Source: an uncultured Bacilli bacterium (GTDB lineage Bacteria > Bacillota_I > Bacilli_A > RF39 > UBA660). From it: a stretch of 39,565 nucleotides of DNA. The stretch's first letter is position 1; the number at the start of each line of letters is the position of its first letter. Positions 1 through 7,000 of this stretch are shown here, piece by piece. A program made the translations under genes and the position numbers. The stretch is from contig CANQMM010000007.1 in NCBI GenBank assembly GCA_947624955.1, positions 1 through 39,565 on the forward strand, in the 5' to 3' direction. The notes beneath the pieces were generated by a model, which worked only from the letters and a program-made list of their open reading frames with translations, was not told the DNA's origin and made no database searches.

Positions 1-183
1 CCGGCGGGCTGGGGCCCACCTACGACGACCTGACCAAGAACGTGCTGGCGGAGCGCTTCGGCCGGAAGATGGAGTACCACCCCGAGGAGGGCGAGTTCCT
101 CAAGGCCTGGTTCGCCCGGAACGCCTCCAGCAGATACCGGTTGTAGAAGCCGATCTCCAGGGCCGCGTCCTTAATGCTTCTGT
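1..183. other. GC-rich foreign segment, probable chimeric contig end
   Basis: This stretch is GC-rich and uses codons such as ctg, gcg, gag and cgg, while everything after about 184 is AT-rich. It seems to hold at least two unrelated pieces. One is a plus-strand CinA-like reading up to about 120. The other is a minus-strand open stretch from about 183 down to 125 that reads DRSIKDAALEIGFYNRYLL and that I cannot identify. RarA coding sense begins abruptly near 184. No insertion-sequence end or target duplication is visible. I infer an assembly chimera from another, GC-richer gut bacterium rather than real transfer. Confidence 0.7.
3..122 (+). pseudogene. CinA-like N-terminal domain fragment
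   Basis: Frame 3 reads GGLGPTYDDLTKNVLAERFG and continues with RKMEYHPEEGEFLKAWF. The GGLGPTxDDLT motif is the molybdopterin-binding-like signature of the CinA (competence/damage-inducible) family. Both ends are missing: the window cuts the 5' side, and similarity is lost near position 120, with a stop at 144-146. Codon use is GC-rich and unlike the rest of the window. I read it as a piece of another genome joined in assembly, not as a working gene here. Confidence 0.6.
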
Positions 184-297
184 CAACAACAATATTTACC
201 GGATGCGATTAAAGATCGCGTATATTATCATCCCCGCCATAATAAATATGAGGATGGTCTTAATGAGGTTAATAAACGGATGAAAGGTGTAAAATGA
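184..297 (+). CDS. rarA: RarA (MgsA/YrvN) AAA ATPase, C-terminal tail only
   Basis: The reading QQQYLPDAIKDRVYYHP, followed by a charged tail and a TGA stop at 295-297, matches the conserved end of replication-associated recombination protein A, whose usual form is QQYLPxxLKxxxYYxP. Only about 37 codons of a ~420-residue protein remain; the rest is lost at the chimeric junction near 184. RarA is a clamp-loader-like AAA+ ATPase acting at stalled forks. Its stop overlaps the gpsA start (ATGA), so the two were probably cotranscribed. Finding rarA close to tcdA and 6S RNA fits the order in Bacilli. Confidence 0.75.
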   Translation, partial: QQQYLPDAIKDRVYYHPRHNKYEDGLNEVNKRMKGVK

Positions 298-1271
298 AAA
301 TAGGAATAGTGGGAACAGGGGCTTATGGTTTAGGAATGGCTACGGCTTTAGCCAAAAATAAAAATAATCAATTATATATGTGGAGTGAAGATGCGGCGAA
401 AGTCGAAGAATATAATAAAACGCAAAAGTTAGAGAAATTATTACCGGGAATAGTTTTACCAGAGATAGTTATGAGTACCAATATGGAAGAAGTCGTAAAG
501 GATATGGATATCGTGATGATTATGGTAGCGGCTCATTATTTAAGTAGTACAATGCCTTTAATTAGTAAATATTTAAAAAGAGGTCAAGTAGTTTGTATTG
601 GGACTAAAGGGATTGAAAATAATACGTGTTCTTTTCTTTATGATATAGTTAGAAAATATTTTGCTAGTAAAGATATTGCCGTCATTTCCGGGCCTTCTTT
701 TGCCATTGATATTGCTAGAGGGGAACCAATTGGGCTAAGTGTCGCATCCAAAAGTGCCAAAGCTATCGAAACGATTAGTACGGCTTATAAAAATTCCGGG
801 GTAAAGTTAAGAAGTACTTCCGATATTATCGGGGTACAAATTTGTGGCAGTATCAAGAATGTAATTGCCCTATCTTCTGGGATTATGGCCGGACTTGGAT
901 ATTCTGATTCAGCCCAAGCATTTTTAATAACTGAAGCTTTAAATGATATTAAGTGGTTGATTAAAGCATTAGGAGGCAATTCAAAAACTATCTTGAGTTT
1001 TGCGGGTGTTGGCGACTTATTACTCACTTGTACGAGTGTTAAAAGCCGAAATTTTACTTTTGGTAAGTTAGTAGGTAGTGGGGCGACTAAAGAAGAGATC
1101 GATGCTTATTTAAATAAGACGACAGTGGAAGGATATTATACTTTAAAATCGATTTATAAGTTAGTAAGAAAAAGAAAAATTAAAATGCCAATAGTTAATT
1201 TAATTAATGAAATTGTGATGAATGGTAAAGAACCTAAATTATTAGTGGAATTTCTATATAATAAAAAGTAA
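294..1271 (+). CDS. gpsA: NAD(P)-dependent glycerol-3-phosphate dehydrogenase
   Basis: This enzyme reduces dihydroxyacetone phosphate to sn-glycerol 3-phosphate, the backbone for phospholipids, in the cytosol. At 325 residues it has normal length. An N-terminal Rossmann motif GTGAYGLGMA lies at residues 7-16, followed by GTKGIE and SGPSFAIDIARGEP. The catalytic-Lys region QICGSIKNVIALSSG comes next, then FAGVGDLLLTCTS and SRNFTFG, all family signatures. The start ATG overlaps the rarA stop by four bases and is preceded by AAAGGTG. The gene ends in a hairpin shared with the convergent tcdA. Confidence 0.93.
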   Translation: MKIGIVGTGAYGLGMATALAKNKNNQLYMWSEDAAKVEEYNKTQKLEKLLPGIVLPEIVMSTNMEEVVKDMDIVMIMVAAHYLSSTMPLISKYLKRGQVVCIGTKGIENNTCSFLYDIVRKYFASKDIAVISGPSFAIDIARGEPIGLSVASKSAKAIETISTAYKNSGVKLRSTSDIIGVQICGSIKNVIALSSGIMAGLGYSDSAQAFLITEALNDIKWLIKALGGNSKTILSFAGVGDLLLTCTSVKSRNFTFGKLVGSGATKEEIDAYLNKTTVEGYYTLKSIYKLVRKRKIKMPIVNLINEIVMNGKEPKLLVEFLYNKK

Positions 1272-1291
1272 TCAATCAAGATTACTTTTTT
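1263..1291. terminator. bidirectional terminator between gpsA and tcdA
   Basis: The stem AAAAAGTAATC (1263-1273) pairs with GATTACTTTTT (1280-1290) around a six-base loop. Runs of A and T on the two sides let it work as an intrinsic terminator on both strands. It contains the stop codons of both convergent genes, which are separated by zero bases. Confidence 0.85.
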
Positions 1292-1958
1292 GGTTTTTAA
1301 TAACGTAGTAGGCACAATATATACCGGCAACAGACGGGACTAAAGATGTACTACCAGGTTTACGGGTATGGGTTTTAACAGGTAATTCATCACTAGTTAC
1401 AACGGGTATTTTTTTACTTATATGATTTTCTTTTAATAATTTCCGCATAGTTTTAGCTAAGGGATCATTATTTGTTTGCCAAATATTAGTAATTTTTAAC
1501 TTAGTAGGATCAAAACGATTACCGGTTCCCATACTACTGATGATAGGGATATTTTTTTGAATACTATATTTAATTAATAGTAATTTAGTTGTTACCGTAT
1601 CACAAGCATCGATAATATAATCATAATTATCGTCTATTTCATTAAAATTAGCTTCATTTAGAAATATTTCATAAGAATTTATATCAATTACTGGGTTAAT
1701 GCTTTTGGCTCTTAAAATGGCTTCTTTTACTTTAGAATTACCTATATTGTGATGATTAGTAATTATTTGACGATTCAGGTTAGTAATATCGATATTATCT
1801 TTATCAACGATGGTGATTTTTTGAATACCAAAACGGACTAGAGCTTCTAGAGCATAACCCCCTACTCCACCAATACCAACTATTAAAACGTGGATATTAG
1901 TTAACTTTTGAAATTCTTCATTATTAATTAATAGGAGAGTTCTTGTAAATTCTTCCAT
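1272..1958 (-). CDS. tcdA: tRNA threonylcarbamoyladenosine dehydratase (TcdA, E1/ThiF-like)
   Basis: This ATP-dependent enzyme cyclises t6A37 to ct6A37 in ANN-decoding tRNAs. The Rossmann nucleotide motif GIGGVGGYALEAL is followed by VDKDNIDITNLNRQI and the DACDTVTTKLLLI region, typical of the family. I place the start at the ATG ending at 1958, because a GGAGG five bases upstream decides for it; upstream in-frame TTG and ATG codons run into the 6S RNA terminator. The protein is then 228 residues and begins MEEFTRTLLLINNEEFQKL, as TcdA proteins do. It is convergent with gpsA, and the 6S RNA gene lies directly upstream on the same strand. Confidence 0.88.
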   Translation of the reverse strand: MEEFTRTLLLINNEEFQKLTNIHVLIVGIGGVGGYALEALVRFGIQKITIVDKDNIDITNLNRQIITNHHNIGNSKVKEAILRAKSINPVIDINSYEIFLNEANFNEIDDNYDYIIDACDTVTTKLLLIKYSIQKNIPIISSMGTGNRFDPTKLKITNIWQTNNDPLAKTMRKLLKENHISKKIPVVTSDELPVKTHTRKPGSTSLVPSVAGIYCAYYVIKNQKSNLD

Positions 1959-1971
1959 AAATGCCTCCATC

Positions 1972-2145
1972 AAAAAAGTCTAAAGGGACTTCTATGTGAT
2001 AAAAACCCGCTCACCGCAGGTGGTAAGCCACATATATGCTTCTGGATTCTGATTCACTTAATGGATCAGCCTTCAACTCCACATATAATTAGGCCCCCAA
2101 TAATCACTTACTCGGTTTTATGTAAATAGAAATCTATCTTTAGAC
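1972..2145 (-). ncRNA. ssrS: 6S RNA (SsrS), regulator of RNA polymerase
   Basis: The minus-strand transcript of about 174 nt folds into one long, interrupted hairpin. The termini GTCTAAAG (2138-2145) and CTTTAGAC (1978-1985) are perfectly complementary and are followed by six T. Next inward TTCTAT/ATAGAA and AAAACC/GGTTTT pair, then an open central region whose 3' side holds a small hairpin CACC-TGC-GGTG. The distal arm has TATATG/CATATA and an apical CTGAT/ATCAG stem. This terminal stem, central bubble and 3' bubble hairpin is the 6S RNA design. The position beside tcdA and near rarA agrees with the Bacilli 6S locus. Not confirmed with a covariance model. Confidence 0.8.
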
Positions 2146-2151
2146 AATTTA

Positions 2152-2180
2152 ATTTTAGCATATATAATAATTAAAGTAAA
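2152..2180 (-). promoter_or_regulatory. promoter of 6S RNA
   Basis: On the minus strand, TTTACT (2175-2180), a 17-base spacer and TAAAAT (2152-2157) place initiation at about 2145, exactly at the first base of the terminal helix of the 6S RNA. Confidence 0.6.
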
Positions 2181-2182
2181 TA

Positions 2183-2737
2183 TTAATCGCAAGTAAATAA
2201 TATACCATTCATATACCATTTATTGTCAATTTTAGAAGCGGTTATTACTTTTCCTTGGTAACGAATATTAATATCGGTATCACTTATTTTTTCATAAGTA
2301 ATATCTTTTATATCATAATCGGGAATATCACAAGTTTTCGTTCCCTTTTTTACATAGATTTGATTAGATGTCATCATATATTTATTATTACCTTCTCTAT
2401 TTATATAATTTAGGGAGGTATCAATAACTAAGTTCTCTTTTATTAAATCGTTGACAGTATTAATGGTAATTTCTCCGATATTCTGATCAGCATAGAGATG
2501 ATATTCTTCATTATTGGTAGTTATAAAGCCTTCTTCTACTTGAATATTGCCAAATAGTAATACAGCTAATTGATGATTGGTTGATATTAAAGTATTTAGT
2601 TCATCTTGACTGATAATTTCCTTTTCATTATTAACTTCCTCTTTATCTTCAGGAGAAAAGTAAAAATAAATACCTACGCCAAAACCAACAACTAATATAA
2701 TACATAATATAATAACAACTATTTGCTTTTTTTCCAT
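2183..2737 (-). CDS. membrane-anchored hypothetical protein
   Basis: I do not recognise this 184-residue protein. It has a lysine-flanked hydrophobic N-terminus (residues 6-28, VVIILCIILVVGFGVGIYFY) that should act as an uncleaved anchor. An acidic linker with many Glu/Asp follows, then an extracytoplasmic domain of about 120 residues that contains two Cys (the pair CDIPDYD and the C-terminal FTCD) which might form a disulfide. It starts six bases after the prepilin gene, and its GAGGT site lies inside the last codons of that gene, so the two are translated as a pair. It may assist display or assembly of the prepilin; that is only inference from position. Confidence 0.6.
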   Translation of the reverse strand: MEKKQIVVIILCIILVVGFGVGIYFYFSPEDKEEVNNEKEIISQDELNTLISTNHQLAVLLFGNIQVEEGFITTNNEEYHLYADQNIGEITINTVNDLIKENLVIDTSLNYINREGNNKYMMTSNQIYVKKGTKTCDIPDYDIKDITYEKISDTDINIRYQGKVITASKIDNKWYMNGILFTCD

Positions 2738-2743
2738 ATCTAA

Positions 2744-5068
2744 TTACCTCGATTCAATATAAGTTACAGTAGCTGAGTAAGACCAGTATGTATAACTATC
2801 ATATGATTCATAAACACAAGTTCCGTATTGATATGTACCAATATTACATACATTATAGCAAGTAGTACCTCTTAGGTCACCTTCATTACAATAATATTCC
2901 CAGCTATGGTGATTGCAACTAGCATTATAGTCGCCATTCCATATGCAAGTTCCTAGACCTCTAGTTGTAGTGGTGTAGTAACCATTATCTTTAGGATCAC
3001 AAGTTTGGCCTAGCATTTGATAAGTCCGTCTAGTTGTTTTAGTATAACCACTTGGACAAGGTGTTTCTGTACCGCCCCAACTCTCATATACTCCGTCTGA
3101 GGTGCAATGATATGTTTCTTTAAATGGATAACCATCAAAGTCATAGGTGCTACCAGTACAAGTATTATATGACGTTAAATTACCGCCTTTTGGACAAGTA
3201 TAGCTATCACAATATTGATAACTGCTTGCGGATTTAGTAGTTGGTGATGTGGTGTGAGTGAACCAGTCATAAGAAGTTCGTCTGGTGCCGCCACTAAATT
3301 GATATGATAAGGTATTGCCGCTAATGGATGTGCTGACATTACCATTATTGGATGTAGCACTGATAATTTTTTTAATTCCACTAACAGTACGAGACCCGTT
3401 AATTACGGAAGTTGATGTGCTATAGCCATCTACTGTAATGGTTTTAATGGTACCAATGTTATCAATGGTTATGGAAGCTTTGTCGACATTGCCGGCAGCA
3501 TCTTTTACCCAGAAATAATATGTACCATTTTGACTAATATTTTTAGACATATTAATAGAGGATAAATTACTTACTCTAGTCCAGCCACTTTGTGGTTCAC
3601 TACTACTTTGATTAAATTGGTATTCAACTAGACGAGATTTGTTATCAGTAGCACTACCAGTTAGGGTGATACTTGTTACCCAATCAGTGGTATTTTTCGT
3701 CAAGGTAACACTATCAATTTCTCGGTCGATATTATCAATGGTAATACTTTTACTACTGATATTACCAACGGCATCTTTTACCCAGAAATAGTAAGTTTTA
3801 TTAGCAGTTACAGTAAAGTCATAAGATATTTGTTGGTTAGTTGGTGCATTAGTAATTCTTTGCCATGTTGAAGGTGATGAATTATTTTCCGTAAAGGCAT
3901 ATTCCACTAAACCTGATTTGTGGTCAGTTGCTTTAGCATTAACCGTTAAGCTACGAACCCAATTAGATGTACTCTTCGTTAAGATAATGTCACTATCAAG
4001 TGCTCCTTCCCGGTCAATATTTACGGTATTAAACTCATATGGAGTGGTAATATTGCCAGCTTTATCGATAGCACAAGCATAGTAGGTTTTTTCTTCGGTA
4101 AATGTTTGACTAAGCTTTTCGGCAGTTTCCGTATAACTATCGCGGCTAATTGAACAGGTATTAGTTGTACTGACATAAATACCATATAGACCAGAGCCAT
4201 TACCATCACTAGCTTTAATATCTACTTGCTTTTCGCGAGCCCAAGCAGTATCTGGGGTTATATTATTAATAGTTGGCGATTGTTTATCGATGCGAATATC
4301 GATTGTCCCGTTTTTTACTCCATCATCGGTATATAATCCAACAGTATACTCATCGTGGTAATAAACACTAGCGGTAACGACGATAGTATTAGCATAGGCA
4401 TTAGCATCTACGGCTTGGTTATTATTAACTGTAGTCAGCATATTATTGTTAACGTTTTTAGTTACTGTGCTGCCACCTTTAGCGGAGAAACTTATCTTAT
4501 TAAATTGATAAACTTCGGATGATACAACTAATAAGACATCTTTATTAGTCCAATCGACAACATTTTCTTTCTTATTTAATTTAGTGATTACTTGACCATT
4601 TTCATAAGCATAAGCATCAATCTTAATATTTTGATTCATTTGACGTTGGAATTCAATTTCGCAATTTTCCCCAGCGTCCATATTCATTTTAGCGTTATAG
4701 GTATTGCCATCTTTATCGATGTCAATCGTATAACATAGTAATGAGGAATTATCTACGGGATTGTCATAAACGGGATTATCATTGACGTAATCATCGGCTT
4801 GAAGATAACCTTCATTGATTAACGTACTAACGTTAATAACCGTAGATGTATCGAGATTTTTCTCTTCGGCCCATTTAGTGGCACTAATTTCGACATAACT
4901 GATTTTATTGTCGAGTTGCTTTTCTAAGGCACTTTGATGAACTTGATTATAAGTGATAGTACCGATAGTTGTAAGCAAACCGAGGATGACTATGCCTACT
5001 AATAGTTCTACTAAAGTAAAGCCCTTTTCTTTTAATTTCTTTTGCATTTTTTTCATTGCTCTTTTCAT
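2744..5068 (-). CDS. type IV prepilin-like surface protein with Ig-like repeats and Cys-rich tip
   Basis: The N-terminus is a class III prepilin signal: a Lys-rich leader, then EKG|FTLVELLVGIVILGLL with cleavage expected after Gly16 and Glu at +5. Residues 40-150 resemble a pilin helix and head. Three related extracellular modules follow at about 262-350, 351-447 and 448-540. Each has ITL-type strands, a (S)GLVEY-like turn and a YYFWVKDAxGN motif, typical of Ig-like bacterial surface repeats. Residues 600-774 are rich in Tyr, Thr and Ser and hold 12 Cys between 620 and 751. At 774 residues it is several times larger than a normal pilin. No pilus ATPase, platform or prepilin peptidase gene lies in this window. 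A role in adhesion is inferred. Confidence 0.8.
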   Translation of the reverse strand: MKRAMKKMQKKLKEKGFTLVELLVGIVILGLLTTIGTITYNQVHQSALEKQLDNKISYVEISATKWAEEKNLDTSTVINVSTLINEGYLQADDYVNDNPVYDNPVDNSSLLCYTIDIDKDGNTYNAKMNMDAGENCEIEFQRQMNQNIKIDAYAYENGQVITKLNKKENVVDWTNKDVLLVVSSEVYQFNKISFSAKGGSTVTKNVNNNMLTTVNNNQAVDANAYANTIVVTASVYYHDEYTVGLYTDDGVKNGTIDIRIDKQSPTINNITPDTAWAREKQVDIKASDGNGSGLYGIYVSTTNTCSISRDSYTETAEKLSQTFTEEKTYYACAIDKAGNITTPYEFNTVNIDREGALDSDIILTKSTSNWVRSLTVNAKATDHKSGLVEYAFTENNSSPSTWQRITNAPTNQQISYDFTVTANKTYYFWVKDAVGNISSKSITIDNIDREIDSVTLTKNTTDWVTSITLTGSATDNKSRLVEYQFNQSSSEPQSGWTRVSNLSSINMSKNISQNGTYYFWVKDAAGNVDKASITIDNIGTIKTITVDGYSTSTSVINGSRTVSGIKKIISATSNNGNVSTSISGNTLSYQFSGGTRRTSYDWFTHTTSPTTKSASSYQYCDSYTCPKGGNLTSYNTCTGSTYDFDGYPFKETYHCTSDGVYESWGGTETPCPSGYTKTTRRTYQMLGQTCDPKDNGYYTTTTRGLGTCIWNGDYNASCNHHSWEYYCNEGDLRGTTCYNVCNIGTYQYGTCVYESYDSYTYWSYSATVTYIESR

Positions 5069-5093
5069 TATTACATATTTTCCTTTCCGATTT

Positions 5094-5109
5094 ATAGTGT
5101 TAACACTAT
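5094..5109. promoter_or_regulatory. 16-bp perfect palindrome upstream of the prepilin gene
   Basis: ATAGTGTTAACACTAT is a perfect dyad in the 45-bp gap between the HerA-like gene and the prepilin gene, about 26 bp upstream of the prepilin start. It has no U-run after it, so an operator is as likely as an RNA hairpin. Confidence 0.4.
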
Positions 5110-5113
5110 TTTG

Positions 5114-6889
5114 CTATTGATTTGCCGTTTGACTTGCCATAATTTTCCACCTTTCGTTGACATCACAACTACTAGAATTTGGAGCAGGATTTGGCATTTC
5201 CATCTTGATAATCATCGGTATTTTAAAAGCACTACCAAAGCCAACACAATTTCCCGGTTGTAAGGATTTTTGCTTTTCTATTACATCACTAGAGATATTA
5301 GGTAACATCTTTTCAATGTATTCAATATCTAATGGGTGGGTCATCTTAAAGATAAGAAAGTTGGAACATTGAGAAATAACGGTATCCGATAATTCAACTG
5401 GTCGTTGACTGATAATATTTAGGAGGACACCATATTTTCGACCTTCTTTAGCTATCCGATCAAAGATATTGTAACCGATTAGGAAGGTATCGGTATCTTT
5501 TTGAATATAACGATGGGCTTCTTCCAAAAATAAGTGAAATGGAATACTCGCTCTGGTGCCACGAGTTTTGGCAAATTCGAAGAAAAGTCTTGCGAATATT
5601 TTAACAATAACTTTAGCATAGGTATCATCGATATCTTCTAAATTGATATTGATTACTTGCGAACGGCGATTGTTTTTGGCTATCAAAGAGGCGATAAAGT
5701 TGGGCACATCGATATAGGAATTGCAAGTTAATATTGTACTCACTTTAGAATTAATTATGGCTTTTAAGCGGACCTTTAATAACATCGAATCATCATATAG
5801 TTGCTTATTATCTTGAAATCCTTCACTAATTAAAGTAAAGTCGAGAGCTTTTGCAAAGTCTTTAATATTATAGAAGGGATTTTGCGGTTCAATAGAAGTC
5901 TCCAAATCATCGTTAATATGTTTTAAAATATAATCAGTAATTAAAACACTTTCACCAAAGTTACCGTTGGAGTCAATTTCAAAGCATTCGCTGAAGGATC
6001 TTGTATAGCCCAAACCAGGAATAACTGTATCAAAGTCAAAATCAGGAGTTTTACAGGTCTCAATAATTTGGAAAATCTGATTTTTCTTTTGGGCAGTTGT
6101 ATTATTACTATACAAAATGGCAATTAAAGCTTTAGCTATCAAGTGATTTTTATATGGTTCTACTTTTTCACTTTCTTGAGAGAAAACCTTACATAGATGT
6201 AGAGCCCTTTCGATAATCGGTATTTGGCTATGACTAGATGCCTGAAGTAAAAGGGATAAGTCATCAAGATTTAATAGATGAAAAGGTAAACACAATTGTT
6301 GATCATCGGGGTCAGCAGGATTGGTCGTAATAAATTTGTAATTATAATTAGGATTAAAAGCATTTAACTGATTAAAAGCGGTTTTATATTCACCATAGGC
6401 ATCAAAGATAAATATATTGGCATTATATGAAATTAAATTGGGATTGGCAAAAACATTTTGAATAAGTCTAGCAACACCGCAAGATTTACCACTACCAGTG
6501 TTACCGAATATAGCCATATGATTAGCAAATAGGGAATTAATATTAGCATAGACAGTATAGTCTTTATAGATAGCACTCCACCCTATCTTGAGAGTTTGGG
6601 AATTATATTCGCCAACTAATTCTTTTAATTCTTCTTGATTGATTGTCCTAATAGTCGAATTTAAAGATGGCTTTCTAATAACCCCATTAACATATTTGCC
6701 ATTAGTATATTCCCCTAAAAATCTTATTTTAATAAGTTCGTCGTTAACTTCATCAACTTCGCCCAAAACTTTTTGCTCTCCCGATTCAAAAATAACGTGA
6801 GTATTCATTAAATCAGGGACTTGGGCAGCATTGGCATGGTTTTCAACGTGGGCGATATTTTCCCCAATATAAACTATTTTGCCAAACAT
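5114..6889 (-). CDS. HerA-type hexameric ATPase (HAS-barrel/DUF87)
   Basis: The 591-residue protein opens with a HAS-barrel-like beta domain (about 1-90) followed by a FtsK/HerA RecA-fold core. Walker A GNTGSGKS is at 129-136, Walker B with FHLFLEEAH at 451-459, and a sensor-like SQRP at 494-497. HerA proteins translocate DNA, usually with the NurA nuclease or, in defence systems, with SIR2 or other effectors. No such partner is present here, so its job is open; it could be a housekeeping DNA motor. The start is supported by AGAGGTG and a TATAAT box 15 nt upstream of the ATG. The prepilin gene follows on the same strand after 45 bp. Confidence 0.82.
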   Translation of the reverse strand: MFGKIVYIGENIAHVENHANAAQVPDLMNTHVIFESGEQKVLGEVDEVNDELIKIRFLGEYTNGKYVNGVIRKPSLNSTIRTINQEELKELVGEYNSQTLKIGWSAIYKDYTVYANINSLFANHMAIFGNTGSGKSCGVARLIQNVFANPNLISYNANIFIFDAYGEYKTAFNQLNAFNPNYNYKFITTNPADPDDQQLCLPFHLLNLDDLSLLLQASSHSQIPIIERALHLCKVFSQESEKVEPYKNHLIAKALIAILYSNNTTAQKKNQIFQIIETCKTPDFDFDTVIPGLGYTRSFSECFEIDSNGNFGESVLITDYILKHINDDLETSIEPQNPFYNIKDFAKALDFTLISEGFQDNKQLYDDSMLLKVRLKAIINSKVSTILTCNSYIDVPNFIASLIAKNNRRSQVININLEDIDDTYAKVIVKIFARLFFEFAKTRGTRASIPFHLFLEEAHRYIQKDTDTFLIGYNIFDRIAKEGRKYGVLLNIISQRPVELSDTVISQCSNFLIFKMTHPLDIEYIEKMLPNISSDVIEKQKSLQPGNCVGFGSAFKIPMIIKMEMPNPAPNSSSCDVNERWKIMASQTANQ

Positions 6890-6906
6890 ATTTAATACAC
6901 CTCTTT

Positions 6907-6912
6907 ATTATA
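6907..6912 (-). promoter_or_regulatory. -10 box of the HerA-like gene
   Basis: A perfect TATAAT on the minus strand ends 17 bases before the ATG (15-17 nt gap), giving a very short leader. The -35 region is poor. Confidence 0.45.
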
Positions 6913-6970
6913 TACATTATCATAACATATTTTAAAAAGTTTTTGTAGTTTTTTTAGTCAATTAAGATAA

Positions 6971-7000
6971 TAAAAAACTAGACTGATTATTTGTCTAGTT
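6971..7000 (-). terminator. terminator of the hisS-asnS-gatCAB operon
   Basis: On the minus strand AACTAGAC (6993-7000) pairs with GTCTAGTT (6976-6983), followed by a T-run. The hairpin loop carries the gatB stop codon region. Confidence 0.8.

Noticed and set aside
1-183. Horizontal transfer of a cinA segment
   Set aside because: The pieces are scraps in different orientations without coding continuity or element ends; a chimeric assembly is simpler.
1972-2145. A riboswitch or T-box upstream of tcdA
   Set aside because: The element is a closed long hairpin with its own promoter and terminator and has no T-box core; 6S RNA explains it better.
3175-4209. Open frames of 60-70 codons antisense or out of frame inside the prepilin gene
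   Set aside because: They result from the repeat composition, lack ribosome sites and have no recognisable product.
5114-6889. HerA-like gene as part of a phage-defence system
   Set aside because: No nuclease, SIR2, DUF4297 or other effector partner flanks it; neighbours are surface and translation genes.
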